Shown: positions 49,906-62,765, counted from the first letter of the stretch. The stretch is DNA of 64,000 bases from Anarhynchus alexandrinus (GCA_008711295.1 VUYV01000074.1:4072797-4136796); one strand, 5' to 3'. The notes: a model not told the origin generated them from the sequence alone. Made by a program: numbers and translations.

Positions 49906-51026
49906 AGCCCTCTGTACATCTCTAGGATCCATGAACTGGGCTGACAAGGACATTACGAGGCTTATTTACTGGTGGGAGGGTAATACCCTTTGCTCCCACA
50001 GGTGGAAGGCACAGCTCAGGCCCTGCAGACAGAAATCCTGAGCAGAATATTATTCCATACGTCCAGCAAGGACCTGCTCCCTCCCCCTCCCCATGCTTCA
50101 GGACAGGGATTATAGTGTCTAAGGAACCGTGAAGGAGAAACTCTCTTGACAGTATTACTAGTCTTCAGTGCAGCCTGTTCTTGCCACTGTCCTGACAAGT
50201 GTAAATCATGTTTCAGTGTAAATCTGGACCCAGTACATCTGCCATGTCCGGGTGGCAATGTTGGCTACGCTGTTTGTAAATCCACTGAGAATAATGTATT
50301 TGTGCTGTGGGATGACATCCCATAATGAGGTTGTGATATTCCATAGCCCAAGATTTGCTATTTGTGACAAAGACAGATTTCATGAACAGCAAGGCTGCTG
50401 GGAGACCTGCTGGACTTAGGGGACATTCATAAGCTGGGAACCCTTCTAACCTACTCAGCCATAACTCAGATACAGGGGAGACAGTTCCTAGTGCTTTTTA
50501 GACCAGTCACGAAACACCATTAGCTACATATCTGGCCATATATCTGCATTCAAAACACCACACAGCACAAAATAACTACATGTAGAAAAACACAGTCAAG
50601 AACTACATATATTTACAGGCCAGTCTAGCATATTGATCCAACTACAATTAATATAGCAAGCACAATATTAAAAAAAATTATTCACATGTCCAGAACACCT
50701 CCATTTATTCTCCTCAAAGATTTAGAAAATTAATCCTTTGTATAATGAAAATCTGCTTTTTTCTTTGCTCCCAGTTGTAGTTTATTTATGGAAAGCTTAA
50801 AAAAATTTCTTCATCCTTATTCATGGAAATACACATATGCCACATCCTTCCCTTCTGTGCTGTGAGCAGAAGTTGTATATGTGTGTATTTATGCATATGT
50901 ATAAATCTGCATGTAAATTCATGCCACTCTAACCCTCTCAGCTAGTAAAACAACTTACACCTAACTTGTTTCTTCTATCTCACTGGGAATGAATCACCCT
51001 GGACTTAGTAAAGCAAGTGAATTAAT

Positions 51027-51110
51027 ACATTTATCTCATTTTATAAAAGAAACCTCAGAAATGCTGTCTTGTTCAAGGCCAGACAGCAAGAGGAAAATAG
51101 TTAAAACACA
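51027..51110. mobile_element. MIR/CORE-SINE-like ancient fragment
   Basis: ATCTCATTTTATAAAAGAAACCTCAGAAATG then CTTGTTCAAGGCCAGACAGCAAG parallels CCCATTTTACAGATGRGGAAACTGAG ... CTTGCCCAAGGTCACACAGC. Confidence 0.42.
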
Positions 51111-51539
51111 GCCTCTGTATAGAGCCCAGCAGAATTAGGAACTCAGCCTAAGCCTCTCGAGGCTCAGTCTTGTTTCTCTGACACTGAGACTAGCTGTCTT
51201 GTCTTTGTTTAAATGCACAGTCCTTTACATTACTATTTTATCCTACTAGACTTCTTGTTCTTCACTTACATCAAGATATGTACAAACATGGAAAAGAGTT
51301 TCATGTAAGTTAATAAAATAAAAGAGAAGCCAGGGTATAATGCGAATTCCAAAACCCTATCAATGCACAGCACAGGGCAAGAGAAGTGCGTGGAGCGATG
51401 GCTAGATTACTGAAGGCCTTCTTACTCATCTGAACTGGAAGCTGAGCTAAAGTCTGTATGAAGCTGATGCTGCCTGCTTTACTGGGCAGTTGTACTCAGA
51501 GACTCAGGGCATGCTTCTAGCCCTAATTTCCCACAATGG

Positions 51540-51660
51540 GATCACAGGCAGCCCATTTTACAGGTAGGTAAAAATGTGAAAAAGCAAAGTGAAGCAATCT
51601 CTCTGGTTGTACAATGTGGCTGTGACAATGCAGAACAGGTCTCAGTGTCTCTCAAGCCTG
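51540..51660. mobile_element. MIR/CORE-SINE-like ancient fragment
   Basis: GCCCATTTTACAGGTAGGTAAAAATGTGAAAAAGCAAAGTGAAG matches the SINE core opening (CCCATTTTACAGATGGGGAAACTGAGGCA) and continues with GTGGCTGTGACAATGCAGAACAGG in the expected region. Together with 51027 it shows two SINE-core relics within 600 bp. Confidence 0.42.
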
Positions 51661-51889
51661 TCCTATCAGTCCCTGCAGGTGAAGCTTCATGCACTCCACC
51701 TATGCTGGCTACTGTATGTTCACATGTATAAGCAAATTTATTTCTGTCATTTATTGCTCTGCTGCCCACCTCCACATGTCTCCTAGCATAACAGCTGACC
51801 AGGGCTGCAGATGGGTAAGAGATGTTCTTATATATGAACCAGTACATCTTTGAAAGATGCCACCTCCCAGGACTGTCCTACAGATGCAG

Positions 51890-52075
51890 ACATCAAGGGC
51901 CAAATCCTGCACTGGGAGGAGTGAACAGGGTTTTCCAGACATCAGCAGTGTTGTGTCTCCTGAGCCACAGTGCGTGCTTGGCTCACTCCCTACCGCCTCA
52001 ATCAGGCAAAGGGCTGGTAAAGTGGCGTAAAAGAAGCATTGATGAGGTTTAACATAAAAGGTAGAATCAGGCCAC
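51890..52075. mobile_element. Possible ancient sauropsid repeat with GGGCCAAATCCTG / AATCAGGCC ends
   Basis: GGGCCAAATCCTGCACTGG near 51898 and GTAGAATCAGGCCAC near 52060 resemble the ends of an old repeat class common in turtle, crocodile and bird DNA. The two ends are roughly inverted to each other. The middle is not recognised. Confidence 0.3.
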
Positions 52076-53799
52076 TAAAGCTGACCATTTAAATCCAGCA
52101 GGTCACTGATTCTTTTGTGTTGATCTGAACTGGCATAATCAAAACCTGGCTGGGTTCCACTTGCAGTCTCTCCATCACACATTACTTACCATCTGAATTT
52201 CCCTGCATTCAGAGAACACTCCCACCCCCTCCTGCCCTGCTCTCTGAAGGAACAGTTAGTTTGAATAATAAGATCCCTTTTTAACGACATTCTTTCAGAA
52301 ATCCCAAATGCCAGAGACTGCACATCAGCATGTACAATGTCAGTCATTCACACACACACAGATCAGTGATTTTTCCCATCTCTGATATGTCAATGATGTT
52401 TACAAATTAATACTTACATATATTTCTGCCCGTTAAAAAAATGTAGCATAGTGTGACTGCAGTGACAGCCCTGTGTAACTGCTGAAGTAGTATTCCAGAG
52501 ATACTACTGCCAAGGGGTGAGCTTGCCTGTAAACAAGAGGTTTGTACAGCCCATGGGCAGGGTTTCAAGCCAGTGTTTGCATGAGAAGTCCCTTAGGTTT
52601 TGTGAAGCAGGTAATGGAAGGGCTTTTTTGTGTGTTTTGTGACCCATGCTTCAGGTTTATTATTACCAAAGGACAGAAACCTCCCCTTGCATTACTAATC
52701 TTCAGCAAAATGTCATGGCCACCATCACTGAAAACACTAATACCAAATTTATTGCTGGAGCTGAAAGATACCATTCCAGTGGTATCTCCAATTCTACCAT
52801 GCCTTCCAGACCTTTGCCTGGAACTGGTTTCCGCTGCCTCAGGGGAGGCAATGCGGTCGTGCTGGTGTACGTTAGGCGACAGAGATCCTGCAATGAGGTT
52901 GGTTGTTCTGAACATTTGGCCTCAGCCAGTGTTTTGCAAAAGAGAAGAAAATTGGGGCAAAATCTTAGAAAATAATCCTGAAAGACAATCTCCAAAAGCC
53001 TGAGATACTGCTGAGAACCTCATGGAGTACTTTTGAGCATTTAGTTTGCAACCAAGCCCTCTGATTTCTATATCTGATCAATGCAGCAGCCTGAAAACTT
53101 AGTAGCAGATATCTTTGAAAACTGGAGGTTTCTCTATAAATGATTACCACAAATGATGCAAAGTCTGGAAAAGTGTCTGTGCTAATTTTTAAAATTTATT
53201 TATTTTAAATCAGATTTCACTAGACTCTACCCCACATATTCAGCTTCACGTGTTCTGAGCTCCATGCTGATAGCTCAGCATGGGGCTGCAGAAGCTGTCC
53301 CAGTTGGAGACAGTGGGAACAGTGGGAAAGGAAGCCAGACTGCTAGCCAGACTGCCACAGAAGACAATTTGGGATGATGAGATAAGTAAATTAGCTGGAT
53401 GCTTCTGTAATATGATCAGTGGCAAAACAGAACTGACAAATGCACTGCTATGGTAGTAACAGTAGTAACTTGGTTGTGAAAACTGCATGTGGATGTCTCA
53501 AAACTAGTTTCCCACACTGTTTGCAGTACCAGGAAAATAGTATTTTATCAGTGACATACATTCCTCTTAGATTTCTGAAGTTTTCTCCACAGCTATAAGC
53601 ACTTGTGATACTTGTCCTTAATGATATCTCCCTCTGCAGAGGATTGTCATGCGGCAAGAAGCACTGAATGATTTGGCTGGTCCTAAAGCAGGGCAGCACA
53701 GAATAGGCAGGCCTGAGTCTCTTAAAAGACTCCTGCCAACCACAGTGGGACCTGCGCCTGCTTGCATCAGCACTTAATTCACCCTGAAAAAAAGCCTAA

Positions 53800-53882
53800 T
53801 GATGGGCTGGATTTGTTCTTAGTACAACTCTCTTGACTTCAGTGGAGTTTCCCTTGCAGTGAACTTGTCCTGGCACACTCAC
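53800..53882. mobile_element. Ancient sauropsid repeat fragment (TTGACTTCAGTGGAGTT signature)
   Basis: GCTGGATTTGTTCTTAGTACAACTCTCTTGACTTCAGTGGAGTTTCCC closely follows the familiar 'GCAGGATTTGGCCC ... TAACTCCATTGACTTCAATGGAGTTAC' sequence of old amniote repeats. Family name not assigned. Confidence 0.45.
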
Positions 53883-54926
53883 ATTATGCACTCAAGCAGA
53901 GCAGCAGAGGCTCTGGCTGGCAGGCCGTAATCAAATCCCACTTTAAGTAACCCAGCCAGGCTTCTGCCAGGGGTTTGGAGCAAGGAGAGAGGCAGCATGC
54001 CAAAGCCATCTCCTGCAGAACTGTATTCTTCCCTATTATTTAGTTATACTGATGCTGACAAATGTATTTTGAATGTTTAATTTCTACTGTTTGGGGGTAC
54101 CTTGCCAGTATTCAAAGCTCAGGGTGGCTTCTGATTAAACAGCCTGATCACCATCCATGGAGCTCAACATTCAGTCTCCTGCAGTGTTTGTTGTGGTTAC
54201 GACCAGCACCAGGACTGCTGTGATGCAGTTTGTGCTGGCTCCTCCTTGGCTGCCATTTGCACCAGTGGCTTTGGGAGGCACTAGTGCTCTGCTCTGTGTG
54301 GCAAAACCATGTTCCTGGTCCTGAGTGTGGCAGTTCCCACCTTAGCAACACGAGGACAAGCAGAGTCTGTTCCAGTTTGTCAAGCAGACGCCGAGTAAGA
54401 GGTGTAAAGTCATTTACTTCTCTAGAAAATTCCAGCATGAGGAAGAAAAATGAACAGAAGCCCTTCTGGGACAAGCACGCTTATTTCCTAGAGCATTGAC
54501 TAGAATCATTAGCCATTTGTACCTCAAATTCCTGTAGGATATTGCTGGGAAGAAATAAATGTATACCGCATGATGTTAGGCCTTCTGACAGCAGACTCTG
54601 TGTAGAAACTGTTGGGAACAGACAGGCACGAATCTACTGTAAGCCTGGTACGCATTTCCCTATTTCTTGTACAATGCTGGAAATCACCTCACTGTGATTT
54701 GTTAGAGCTGAGGAATAAGACCACTTCCCTTCACTTTCCTGCAGAAATTCCTTTCAGATTTCCCATGAATAAGTGTGGGAACATACTTAAGAGACAATGG
54801 ACATATATTGAACCAGCCATGCCAGGAAGCGGACTGGCTGTAGGTTCTCATCCTTGAAGTTACCTTGAGGGGAGAAAAACAAGAGCAATAGTGACTGTTT
54901 CACACAAATTGAGAAAAACAAGCCTA

Positions 54927-54995
54927 GAGGAGTCTGATGAGAAAACTTGGAGGAGTCGGATGAGAAGGCCTGGAGGAGCCGGACGAGCAGGTGGA
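54927..54995 (+). repeat. Three 23-bp direct repeats in the LTR U3
   Basis: Units 54927-54949, 54950-54972 and 54973-54995 each start GAGGAGYCKGAYGAG. Such tandem U3 repeats often act as enhancers in retroviral LTRs. Activity here is unknown. Confidence 0.75.
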
Positions 54996-55110
54996 AAAAC
55001 AGAGATTAGACGAACCAATCGGGAAAGAAACTGAGTCGCATGTTTGCCTTGTGCACAGGACTTTTAACCAATCAACTAATGTGTGAACATGATTAGGGAT
55101 AGAAAAATTG

Positions 55111-55139
55111 TATATAAGGAACAGTAGAATATCAATAAA
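55111..55139 (+). promoter_or_regulatory. LTR TATA box and polyadenylation signal
   Basis: TATATAA at 55111-55117 and AATAAA at 55134-55139 are only 17 bp apart. In ERVK-type LTRs the poly(A) hexamer commonly lies this close to the TATA box. An LTR-initiated transcript would start near 55140 and run on the + strand, away from MB21D2. Confidence 0.6.
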
Positions 55140-56450
55140 ATGGCTTCTATATGATTCACATTGGATCGTGTGAAGTCCGTTTTTCTCTCCTCAAATAAGG
55201 TTCTTCCTTTCCTCTGAAGAACTGTGACCAGATCTCTCCTTACCCCATTGCCAAAGTAGAAAATGCTGGACTTCACTTGTGGACTTTTGATGAAAAAAAG
55301 GAATATTTTTCACCAGAAGATAAGCGCTTCCATACATTGAAGATACTTGTGGGAGCTTTTACCTTACCCCTGTCAAGGAAAAAGCCCTCCCCTGTTGTTT
55401 CTCTTTGCTCCCAATTAGTACCAATGGCAAAAATTAGTAACAAAGTACCATGGCATCCCCATAACAGCCCAGCTGGTGCCCAAGGCAGAGGAGACAGACT
55501 CAGTCGAGTGAGGTTTCTCTTTGATGAAAGAGTGATTCCTTGTCTTCTGTTTCCTAACAGACATGGCCTCAGAGACTGTGTATCTCAATGCTTGCCTCGT
55601 TGCTGTGACTGCAGAGGCACTGGGTTTGGTCACTTTGGGGCCGCCTCCAGGTCTGTGTTCTTTTTTCTGTTGCTGAGAAATAATGAGATTTGGGAAACTG
55701 AGCCTAGACTTCCCGAACTCTAGCAGTGGGTGTCTAAAACCTACTCCTGAATTCTTCACAGCATTCTACAAATACTCCACCAGTCTTGACTGAAACACCA
55801 TTCAATCTGCTCTGCTATGTCTGATTTGTAGTCAGATTTTCTGTGCTCTGTTTGTTTCTCATGAATGCATCTGAGTAGTCTGTGCATCTCAGGGTGGTGT
55901 AGCTGTATCTGGAAGCTGTATCTTGGAGCCTGTGGTTTAGAAAAAGCCAGTAAAATACCTTTTGATCACTGGGCTGAGCTCAGATGTGTTTTGCTCTAAT
56001 AAAGGGTCCTTAATTTTTTGTGCATTTTAATTTTTTATTATGTAAAATTAAATTTAGCTGTGGTAGAATAGACTGACTTTATATCTGGTAGAAATGTCAC
56101 TCCTTTATTGCAGGTACAAAGATGAAGCTGTATAGTAGCTTAGTAATAACTCTGTGCTTCTAGATAAATGCAATTGTGATTTACAGGTTGTAAAGCTTGA
56201 AAGTTCTCAACGTAAGTTAACTGTGAAATGTTAGAGGTAAGGGCCAGTGAAGGATGGCAAGAAGCAGAAAGCCTGCTCCACTGAGTCTGTTCACCCTGTC
56301 TCCAGCTGTTGGCCTGACCCTGGCATTTCCAGATAGGTCCCAAATGATCACAACCCACATCAAAGACAACATAAATGCTGAACTGTGGCAGGAAACAGTA
56401 ATGGTAACACCTCAGACAAAGCAGGTGTTACTTCACTATGGGACTATGGT

Positions 56451-56556
56451 ACTAAGAACTGATCAGACAAGTAAAATAATGAATCTGGAAATGTGTGGAG
56501 GAACTAAGAACTGATCAGACTAGTAGGATCACAAATCTGGAAAAGTGTGAAGGCGG
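56451..56556. repeat. 52-bp tandem duplication
   Basis: ACTAAGAACTGATCAGAC occurs at 56451 and again at 56503. The rest of the unit (AATCTGGAAATGTGTGGAGG versus AATCTGGAAAAGTGTGAAGG) is also shared with several substitutions. It is a diverged, two-copy tandem duplication. Confidence 0.8.
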
Positions 56557-59500
56557 AAGTAATCCTTACAGGTGCAGTCTTAGCCCAAATGGAAACATGC
56601 AGCTCTCTGGGCAGACAACAATCGGAAGACTTGCCTAACAGACACCATCGACACCACTTCCAGGAAGGGCACTGGCCTGTAAGAGAGCTACTGGCTGATA
56701 CAAGTAGCAACATGCAGAGACACGCCAAAGGTTTCTGTCTGGAGGAGAAAAAATTATTGCCCTCTGTGTCCTATGGACCAGAAAGAATGGCGATATGTTA
56801 AAATCCGAAAAGATTGTGGGTTTGTTGTTGTTGTTCTGGGAGGGGCCTTTCAGAGGGTATGAATTCCAGGGCTGGCTGTTTTTTGTGGCAATCCCATAGC
56901 CCCTGCCCATTGCCATCTGGCTGGTCCCAGGCTAGTTAGTAGGGATTACACACTGCCACCTCCCGGTGCAACCGAGCAAGATTTGGTTGCTACTGTAAAT
57001 CCTGTGGGAAAGACTTCACCAGTCTTTCTTAAATTAAAACCATAGATAGTGGAGGCAAACAAGCCTGCACTAGAACATTAAAAGCAGCTTGGCTAAATGA
57101 GCTCCAGTGGAAAGGAAAAATCTTTTATTTGTCTAAAATTACAATCAGCAAGACAAATGACAACAGGCTTTTCAGGATAACGAATATGCTTTGTTGCAGT
57201 CTGAGGCAAATAGAAATGATGGCTACATCTATCTGGTAAATGGTCTCCCACAAACGGTCCCTGATCATTCATGCGGGTTTGAGCTGTTGGAAAACGTGCT
57301 GGCCTGCTACAGACTGGCAACAGTTTGGACTCCTTTCTTCTTCCATCCCTCTCAGCATTTTCAAGAGAGATTCCCATTGGGCTAGCCAGGGGATGTGGGA
57401 AGACCACAACCTAGTTGAAAGTGGGCTGAGTTCATGAATCACTTTCACATTATTGTTACTATAAAACTTCACCTACTGATGCAGAGGAGATTGCTGGTTC
57501 AGTGCATCCCCATTTCTCTGCTGTGGGTGAATGAATCCCTTAGCCTTTTATCCTCCACAGTGATACAGAGGAAGCTATCCACCACCAAACATCTGTACTG
57601 CAGCACTGGCAGGCCTGGCTGAGGTTGGGATGGTCACATGCCATATTTAAATAGTCGCTTGCTTTTGCTATCTCATTATTATGTAAGAGTCATTAATTGG
57701 AAGACTGTAGAACAGAGGTTATTTGAGAGAGCTGATGTCTCCCACTAGGGATCCAAGAGAGAGATTTCCTGACTACACATGTGCACCCTCTGCCAAAGGC
57801 TTATACAGCCCGCACTTTCTTATGATCACAACTTTCTTTGAGAGGAAAATATATTCTAACAAGCAGCCCTTAATCCTTCAACTACTGCTACAAGGAAGCC
57901 TTAGAATAAGAGTTCCTGCAGTATAACACTTTTGAAATGTATGTGCCAGCAGTGATAAAAAACCTCTTTTATACTTGGAAAACAAATCTGTTTCAGTTGG
58001 GTGCACTCAGACATTCCTTCTGATTTGTTTAACATGCGTCTTCTGTCCAGTCTGTCTGAACAGAGACCAACTTAATGAAGCCCAAAGATGTAAGGCTTTT
58101 AGATCTTTTTGTTATGTTGTGGTTGAAGCAAAAGCAAAACTGCTGTGGGGTGGTGAGCATCAGACAATAGAAAGAACATTGATGTGTGCCTTGGTTTATT
58201 GTATAGCAACCATATGGCAAGGTTTGTAGTTTCTGAATAGATAGCATAATTCTCTCAGAAGTTGCCACACAGGGAATCCATGAGGAACCCTTACAGCAAA
58301 GACACAGGTGGCCAAAACTGCACCACCACACATGCTGCTGTTGGAATGGAAATACACCCATACCAGAGCTGCACTACCAGAGCAGTGACCAGTTCCTGCC
58401 TGCCTCATTTGGCATTGCTTCCTTTAGGAAAGAGCTGCTCTTTCTGCTGTGCATTCCTGCTCTCTGGTTTGGGTCATCTCCAGGGCAGAGACAAATTTGT
58501 GGAAGTTGGCAGCACTTTCAGTTGCAAGCACTGAGTACCTTCCTCAGCTTTAGGCAACGAGTTTTGTCATCTCCTCCTTCCCTGTTGGCATCGTTTCTTG
58601 ATAGGCAGTGAAGCTTTGTTTATTGAGTCATCTTGTAGGTTGCACATTTTCATGTTCATAAAACAAGATAAACCCAACTTATATATTAACATTTATTTGG
58701 CTGCAAAAATAAGCTCTTCACACCCAATGACCTGTGCTCTTCCCCACCCTCAGACAGAAGCCTCACCCAAAATATCATTCATGTTCATTGTCTTGGCAAT
58801 CTACACAGTCTTGTTAGACTAAGGGAAGATTTGATGATCAAAGGCAGGGCTCTCAGTAATTCCTTCGGTTCCTCGATATGCAGGTCTAGTGGAGACACTC
58901 TGCATGATCTCTGCTGTGATCACACATTGGCAGAGAGGGGCTCTGTAAGGCAGAATGGGTCAGGTCCTAAAGGTTGCGTAGGTCAAAGTCAGTGAGTAAA
59001 CCACTAGCAAACTGGAATCCAGTGCATTTTATTGAGTCATGACAGGCTGCAGCAAAATTGCATTTGTCAAACAAAGCTTATTGCCACCCACAGACTGTGT
59101 GTCTCTGCTGAGATCGGGCTTCACATCAGAAAAGGTATAGTACAAAAGTGCTTTGACAGATGGGCAGTGCCCAAAAGACCTTGCATTCCTAACAGAGGAA
59201 GATGAGAGAAAGAAAGGATGTTTGTCTCTATGCTATAGACAATGAAGCAGGTGTACCTCCAAATTATGCACTGCTGCTCAGGGCCCTGAACCAGCTGATA
59301 ATGGTTGGTGTTGCTAAAAATCGCCATTTGGACAGGCAAGGGCAGCACCCTACAACATTGCCTTGAGCTAGCACTCCTCTCATTCCAATTTACCAGATCT
59401 GTGCTCTGTGAGTATGTCTGGATTGCTTCCAGACTGAGATTGGTGATTACACAGCCAGTCTGGCTCTCCACCCCCCAGTTTCTTTGAATTACTTTCCATC

Positions 59501-59559
59501 AAAGTTAGTCTGGCCAAGTCAACATCTGGATGTACACTAGAACATCTACCCATCACTAT

Positions 59560-59625
59560 GCGAATAGGCTGTAAGAACCAGGATTTAATCCTGAGTCTTC
59601 TGTCCGGTACCTAACTGAAGGTGAA
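59560..59625. mobile_element. Possible SINE tail fragment
   Basis: AAGAACCAGGATTTAATCCTGAGTCTTCTGTCCGG resembles the 'GAGCCRGGATTYGAACCCAGGTCTGTCTG' tail of CORE-SINEs. Short and diverged. Confidence 0.22.
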
Positions 59626-62559
59626 GTTTCAAGTTGGCCTCCAGTAAAGGGGCATGTATTTCAAGGTTGAAGAGTTGACAGAGGGGAATATCTAGTTGCA
59701 ATCATTTCACCATCAACTTGTTTTAGTCTGAGGGATATTAAAGTTTCCTGCTGGCAATAGCTGGGCAATAAAACTGTGATGCTTCTTCAACAATCACTGC
59801 AATAATATTAGATAAAAAAATGATTTCATTGTTCAACGTCATCCATCACCACATAAGTCACTCAGAATCCTGATATAATGAGATAAATAAACAACCTTGG
59901 ATAAAAAGTTAATTTTCCTCGAAATTTAAAATCCTTTCAGAAATTTGAGATAATTTCCTAGATTGTCTTTTATAGATTCCTTTTATATTCCTAAATAATA
60001 TTTTGTACTCCATCTTTCACCTACATGCATCTCAGAGTATGACTCCTCCATACTGAGACTAGTTTTTACCCACAGGTTTCAGGAAGGGCTAATGATTTGG
60101 GATGCTCCCATGCTAAAGACCCTACCTTGACATACCTGGAAACATTGAAAACTGTTTAAGCTACCTAAACTGCGCCATCCATCACTTTCAAATTTGAATG
60201 ACTACAGGACTCCTGTTCAGCCCCTACTCTCCATTAACCTGAGAACCAGACAACTCCTAGGCGTTCATTTACACTATGCTCTTCGTCATGCAATGTCAAA
60301 GGGCACCATTTCAGTAATCATGCTACTGTGGAGGATTCCTTTCATTTTTGTACTTTCTACAGCTACAATCTGAGGCATTTAAAGAACATGACTCAGGACA
60401 TGTCTACACCATGTTGTGCAATGCAGAGATTTTCAGTCTATTACTGATTAATCCCATAGTGGTAGTTGCCTTGACTCATAGGAGTCATTACAAAAAATGA
60501 AATTATGAACAGCTTCCAGAGCTGAGACTTATGTTATAATAGTTTGGATCTTTCAGTGCCTTCAAAGTACCAGTGACTATGTTATCTAACTGGGAAGAGT
60601 TAAAATATTTTTATGCATGGACAAAAATTTATAAGGCACCCTTTTGTAGTTCCTAGTCAAAGGCTGCCAAAAAGACCAACAGATACCTGGTAGAAATTGA
60701 AAGCCTTCCATTTTAAAGTGTCAGGTGATCAGGACACTTCGCTTCCCCTGCCCAGTTTAAAATTACCCTGAAGAAGCTTGGTTTTCAGAGGGCATCAGGA
60801 GCTCAGCACTCGAATGTCTTGAAATGGAGTCAGTCAGAATAACTACTTACTTTTGAGAATTTGAGCAATTAAAAGTAGAATTCTGCTGCTGTCTTCAGTC
60901 ACTAATGATATAGCCAAAATGAACAGTTTGGGACAATATTTTCTATAGGAGTATGAGCACCAGGTTTGGTTTTCCTGGTGTACTCCAAGCACACCACTAG
61001 TCATTTAAAAGAAACTCCCCCAAAACAAGAAAAAAATTCTATTTGGTCTGTATTTTAAAATTCTAGTGACCTTTCCTCATTACAGGCCAGTACTCCCTCT
61101 CTTTAGAAAAAGGGGGTTTATAATTTCCTTGGGGGGAATTGCATTTATCAAAACTGTGCTTTTTGACACCATGGCTATTCAACTTCACGAAGAATCAGAC
61201 TTCTGGCCAGAACACAGTTTGGCCAGATTCCTGTAACTGGATTTCCTATTCTGGCTGCAGCAGGCTCCAGACCAACTGTATGTGAGCAAAGCCTCATTTA
61301 CCCAGCACCAAAGTGCTGCTAGGGATTAAACAGCTAAATTACAAGGAACCAGATCTGGCATCCTGCTTCCTCCTCGCTGTCAAGCCTCTGCCCCAATACA
61401 GGGCACAGGCAGGTAGGAGGATAACAGCATCTAGTTCAGATCTGGACATAAAGCCACGTGAAAGGCATGTTGGAACAGAGACCAGTGTGGCAGTAGGAAA
61501 GGAAATCAAGTTGCAAGCAGCAGGAGTTGGAAATATGATTGTGGAGAAACTGCAAAGACCGAACTGGTTACATACACAGATCCTGGGGAGAGAGCAAGAA
61601 AAATGCATATGGGGGTAGAAGTCCAAGAAGTGAGGACAGGATCTGGGAGAGGATTCTCGAACTGGGAAGATGACAGGAAGGAACAGCCTGGGGCGGAGTG
61701 AAGAGAAGGGCTGGATAGCTCAGGCACACAGAAAGTGGAATAAAGTGCTGTGCTCTGTGGCTAGAAAGCAGCAGCAAAAGCAATGGCAGAGCAAATAGAT
61801 CATCTGCAAGTACTGAAACAGCTGAAATGTGAGGAACTAACAAAAGCCACTGGTAATGCCATGAGGCAGCAGAGCTGAAGAGCCCCACCTCACTGGTAAC
61901 AATCCTGAAGAAGTACTGCTTTTCTTAGTGTGTTCTAACAAAAGTAGAAATTATGACACACAAGAAAATCATTCCACCACATGCAGAACTGTGTTAAAAA
62001 TAAAAAAAAAAACCCAAGAACAAACAAACAAAAAAACCCCAAAGAAACCTCATGCCTTTATACAATTTATAGAATCCAAGACTCGGTAGTTTTATAGTGA
62101 CAGAATTTAAAACTATCTTTCCTACTTCCTTCATTTTGGCATCATTCTCTGTAGGCATTATGATATTTAAGGATATCTTCACATATTTTTTATCCAACAA
62201 GATAATGTTTTTCAATATTCTAAGCTTCTTCTACCTGTTCTCTTCCATTATCAAGTTGTTATTTTCAGCAGGTTTCTCTAACCTTTGACTCCAGACTAAA
62301 ATAATATACTCCAAAAGAGCAAAAATGCTTAGCTGGCTATTGCTCTAATAGCTGCCTCAGCATTCCCCCCAAATCAGATCAGCCCTTCTGTTTATGATAT
62401 TGAATTCTGCTGATTGTACATTGCGAATGCCCAATCTTTTGGAAAACCTCCTTTGCCCTGTCACCTTCCTTTAAGTATAGTCTGTATTTTGGTAACAGAA
62501 GTACAACTGTATATTTGCCTTAAATGAATGTGTGTGCATATTACAAGCACCACAGATCT

Positions 62560-62765
62560 CTATACCACTGTCTTATAGACTTCCTTATCTAATATAACCA
62601 TAAATCTGTGTCACCGGCATACCTCATCAGTCATGATTTTACGGTGTCTTCCACATCATTGCTGAGAATATTAAACAGCATACACCCAAGAATGAGCATA
62701 AGCTACACACCCAGACTGTGATAACCCCTTGTTTATAGTTATCCTCTGGGGTTTAGCAAATAATA
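62560..62765. mobile_element. Possible old CR1/L3-type LINE fragment
   Basis: CATCATTGCTGAGAATATTAAACAGCATACACCCAAGAATGAGCATAAG resembles the conserved 'CATTGATAAAGATATTAAACAGAACTGGCCCCAGGACTGATCC' stretch of CR1/L3 LINEs in reverse-strand view. It continues with TGATAACCCCTTGTTTATAGTTATCC in the right order. Very diverged. Confidence 0.33.

Larger units (their letters stand above)
28264..54865. other. 5' flanking, apparently intergenic region of MB21D2 (proximal part)
   Basis: No coding exon, tRNA, rRNA or snRNA was recognised on either strand. The first ~40 bases after the gap are T-rich (28264-28300). Beyond that is ordinary unique DNA holding the SINE relics, hairpin and small repeats listed separately. 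The longest open frames (e.g. 31989-32456, 34636-35061 minus, 52542-53003) carry no family motifs, and opposing frames overlap them. Confidence 0.55.
54866..55193 (+). mobile_element. Solo LTR of an endogenous retrovirus (ERVK-like)
   Basis: The 328-bp block starts TGAGGGGAGAAAAAC and ends TTTTTCTCTCCTCA, giving TG...CA termini in an inverted repeat of about 15 bp with one mismatch. Inside are three 23-bp U3-type repeats, two CCAAT boxes (55015, 55068), TATATAA at 55111-55117, and AATAAA at 55134-55139, followed by an R/U5-like segment. The segment ATTGGATCGTGTG near 55160 is one I associate with bird ERVK LTRs. No primer binding site follows and no gag/pol/env open frame is present, so it is a solo LTR. 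Matching target-site duplications are not visible at the two edges (ACCT| and |AATA), so post-insertion change or a slightly wrong boundary is possible. Confidence 0.75.

Noticed and set aside
55277..55723. 148-codon frame downstream of the LTR as a retroviral gene
   Set aside because: It starts at TTG, shows no retroviral motif, and no primer binding site or second LTR is present.
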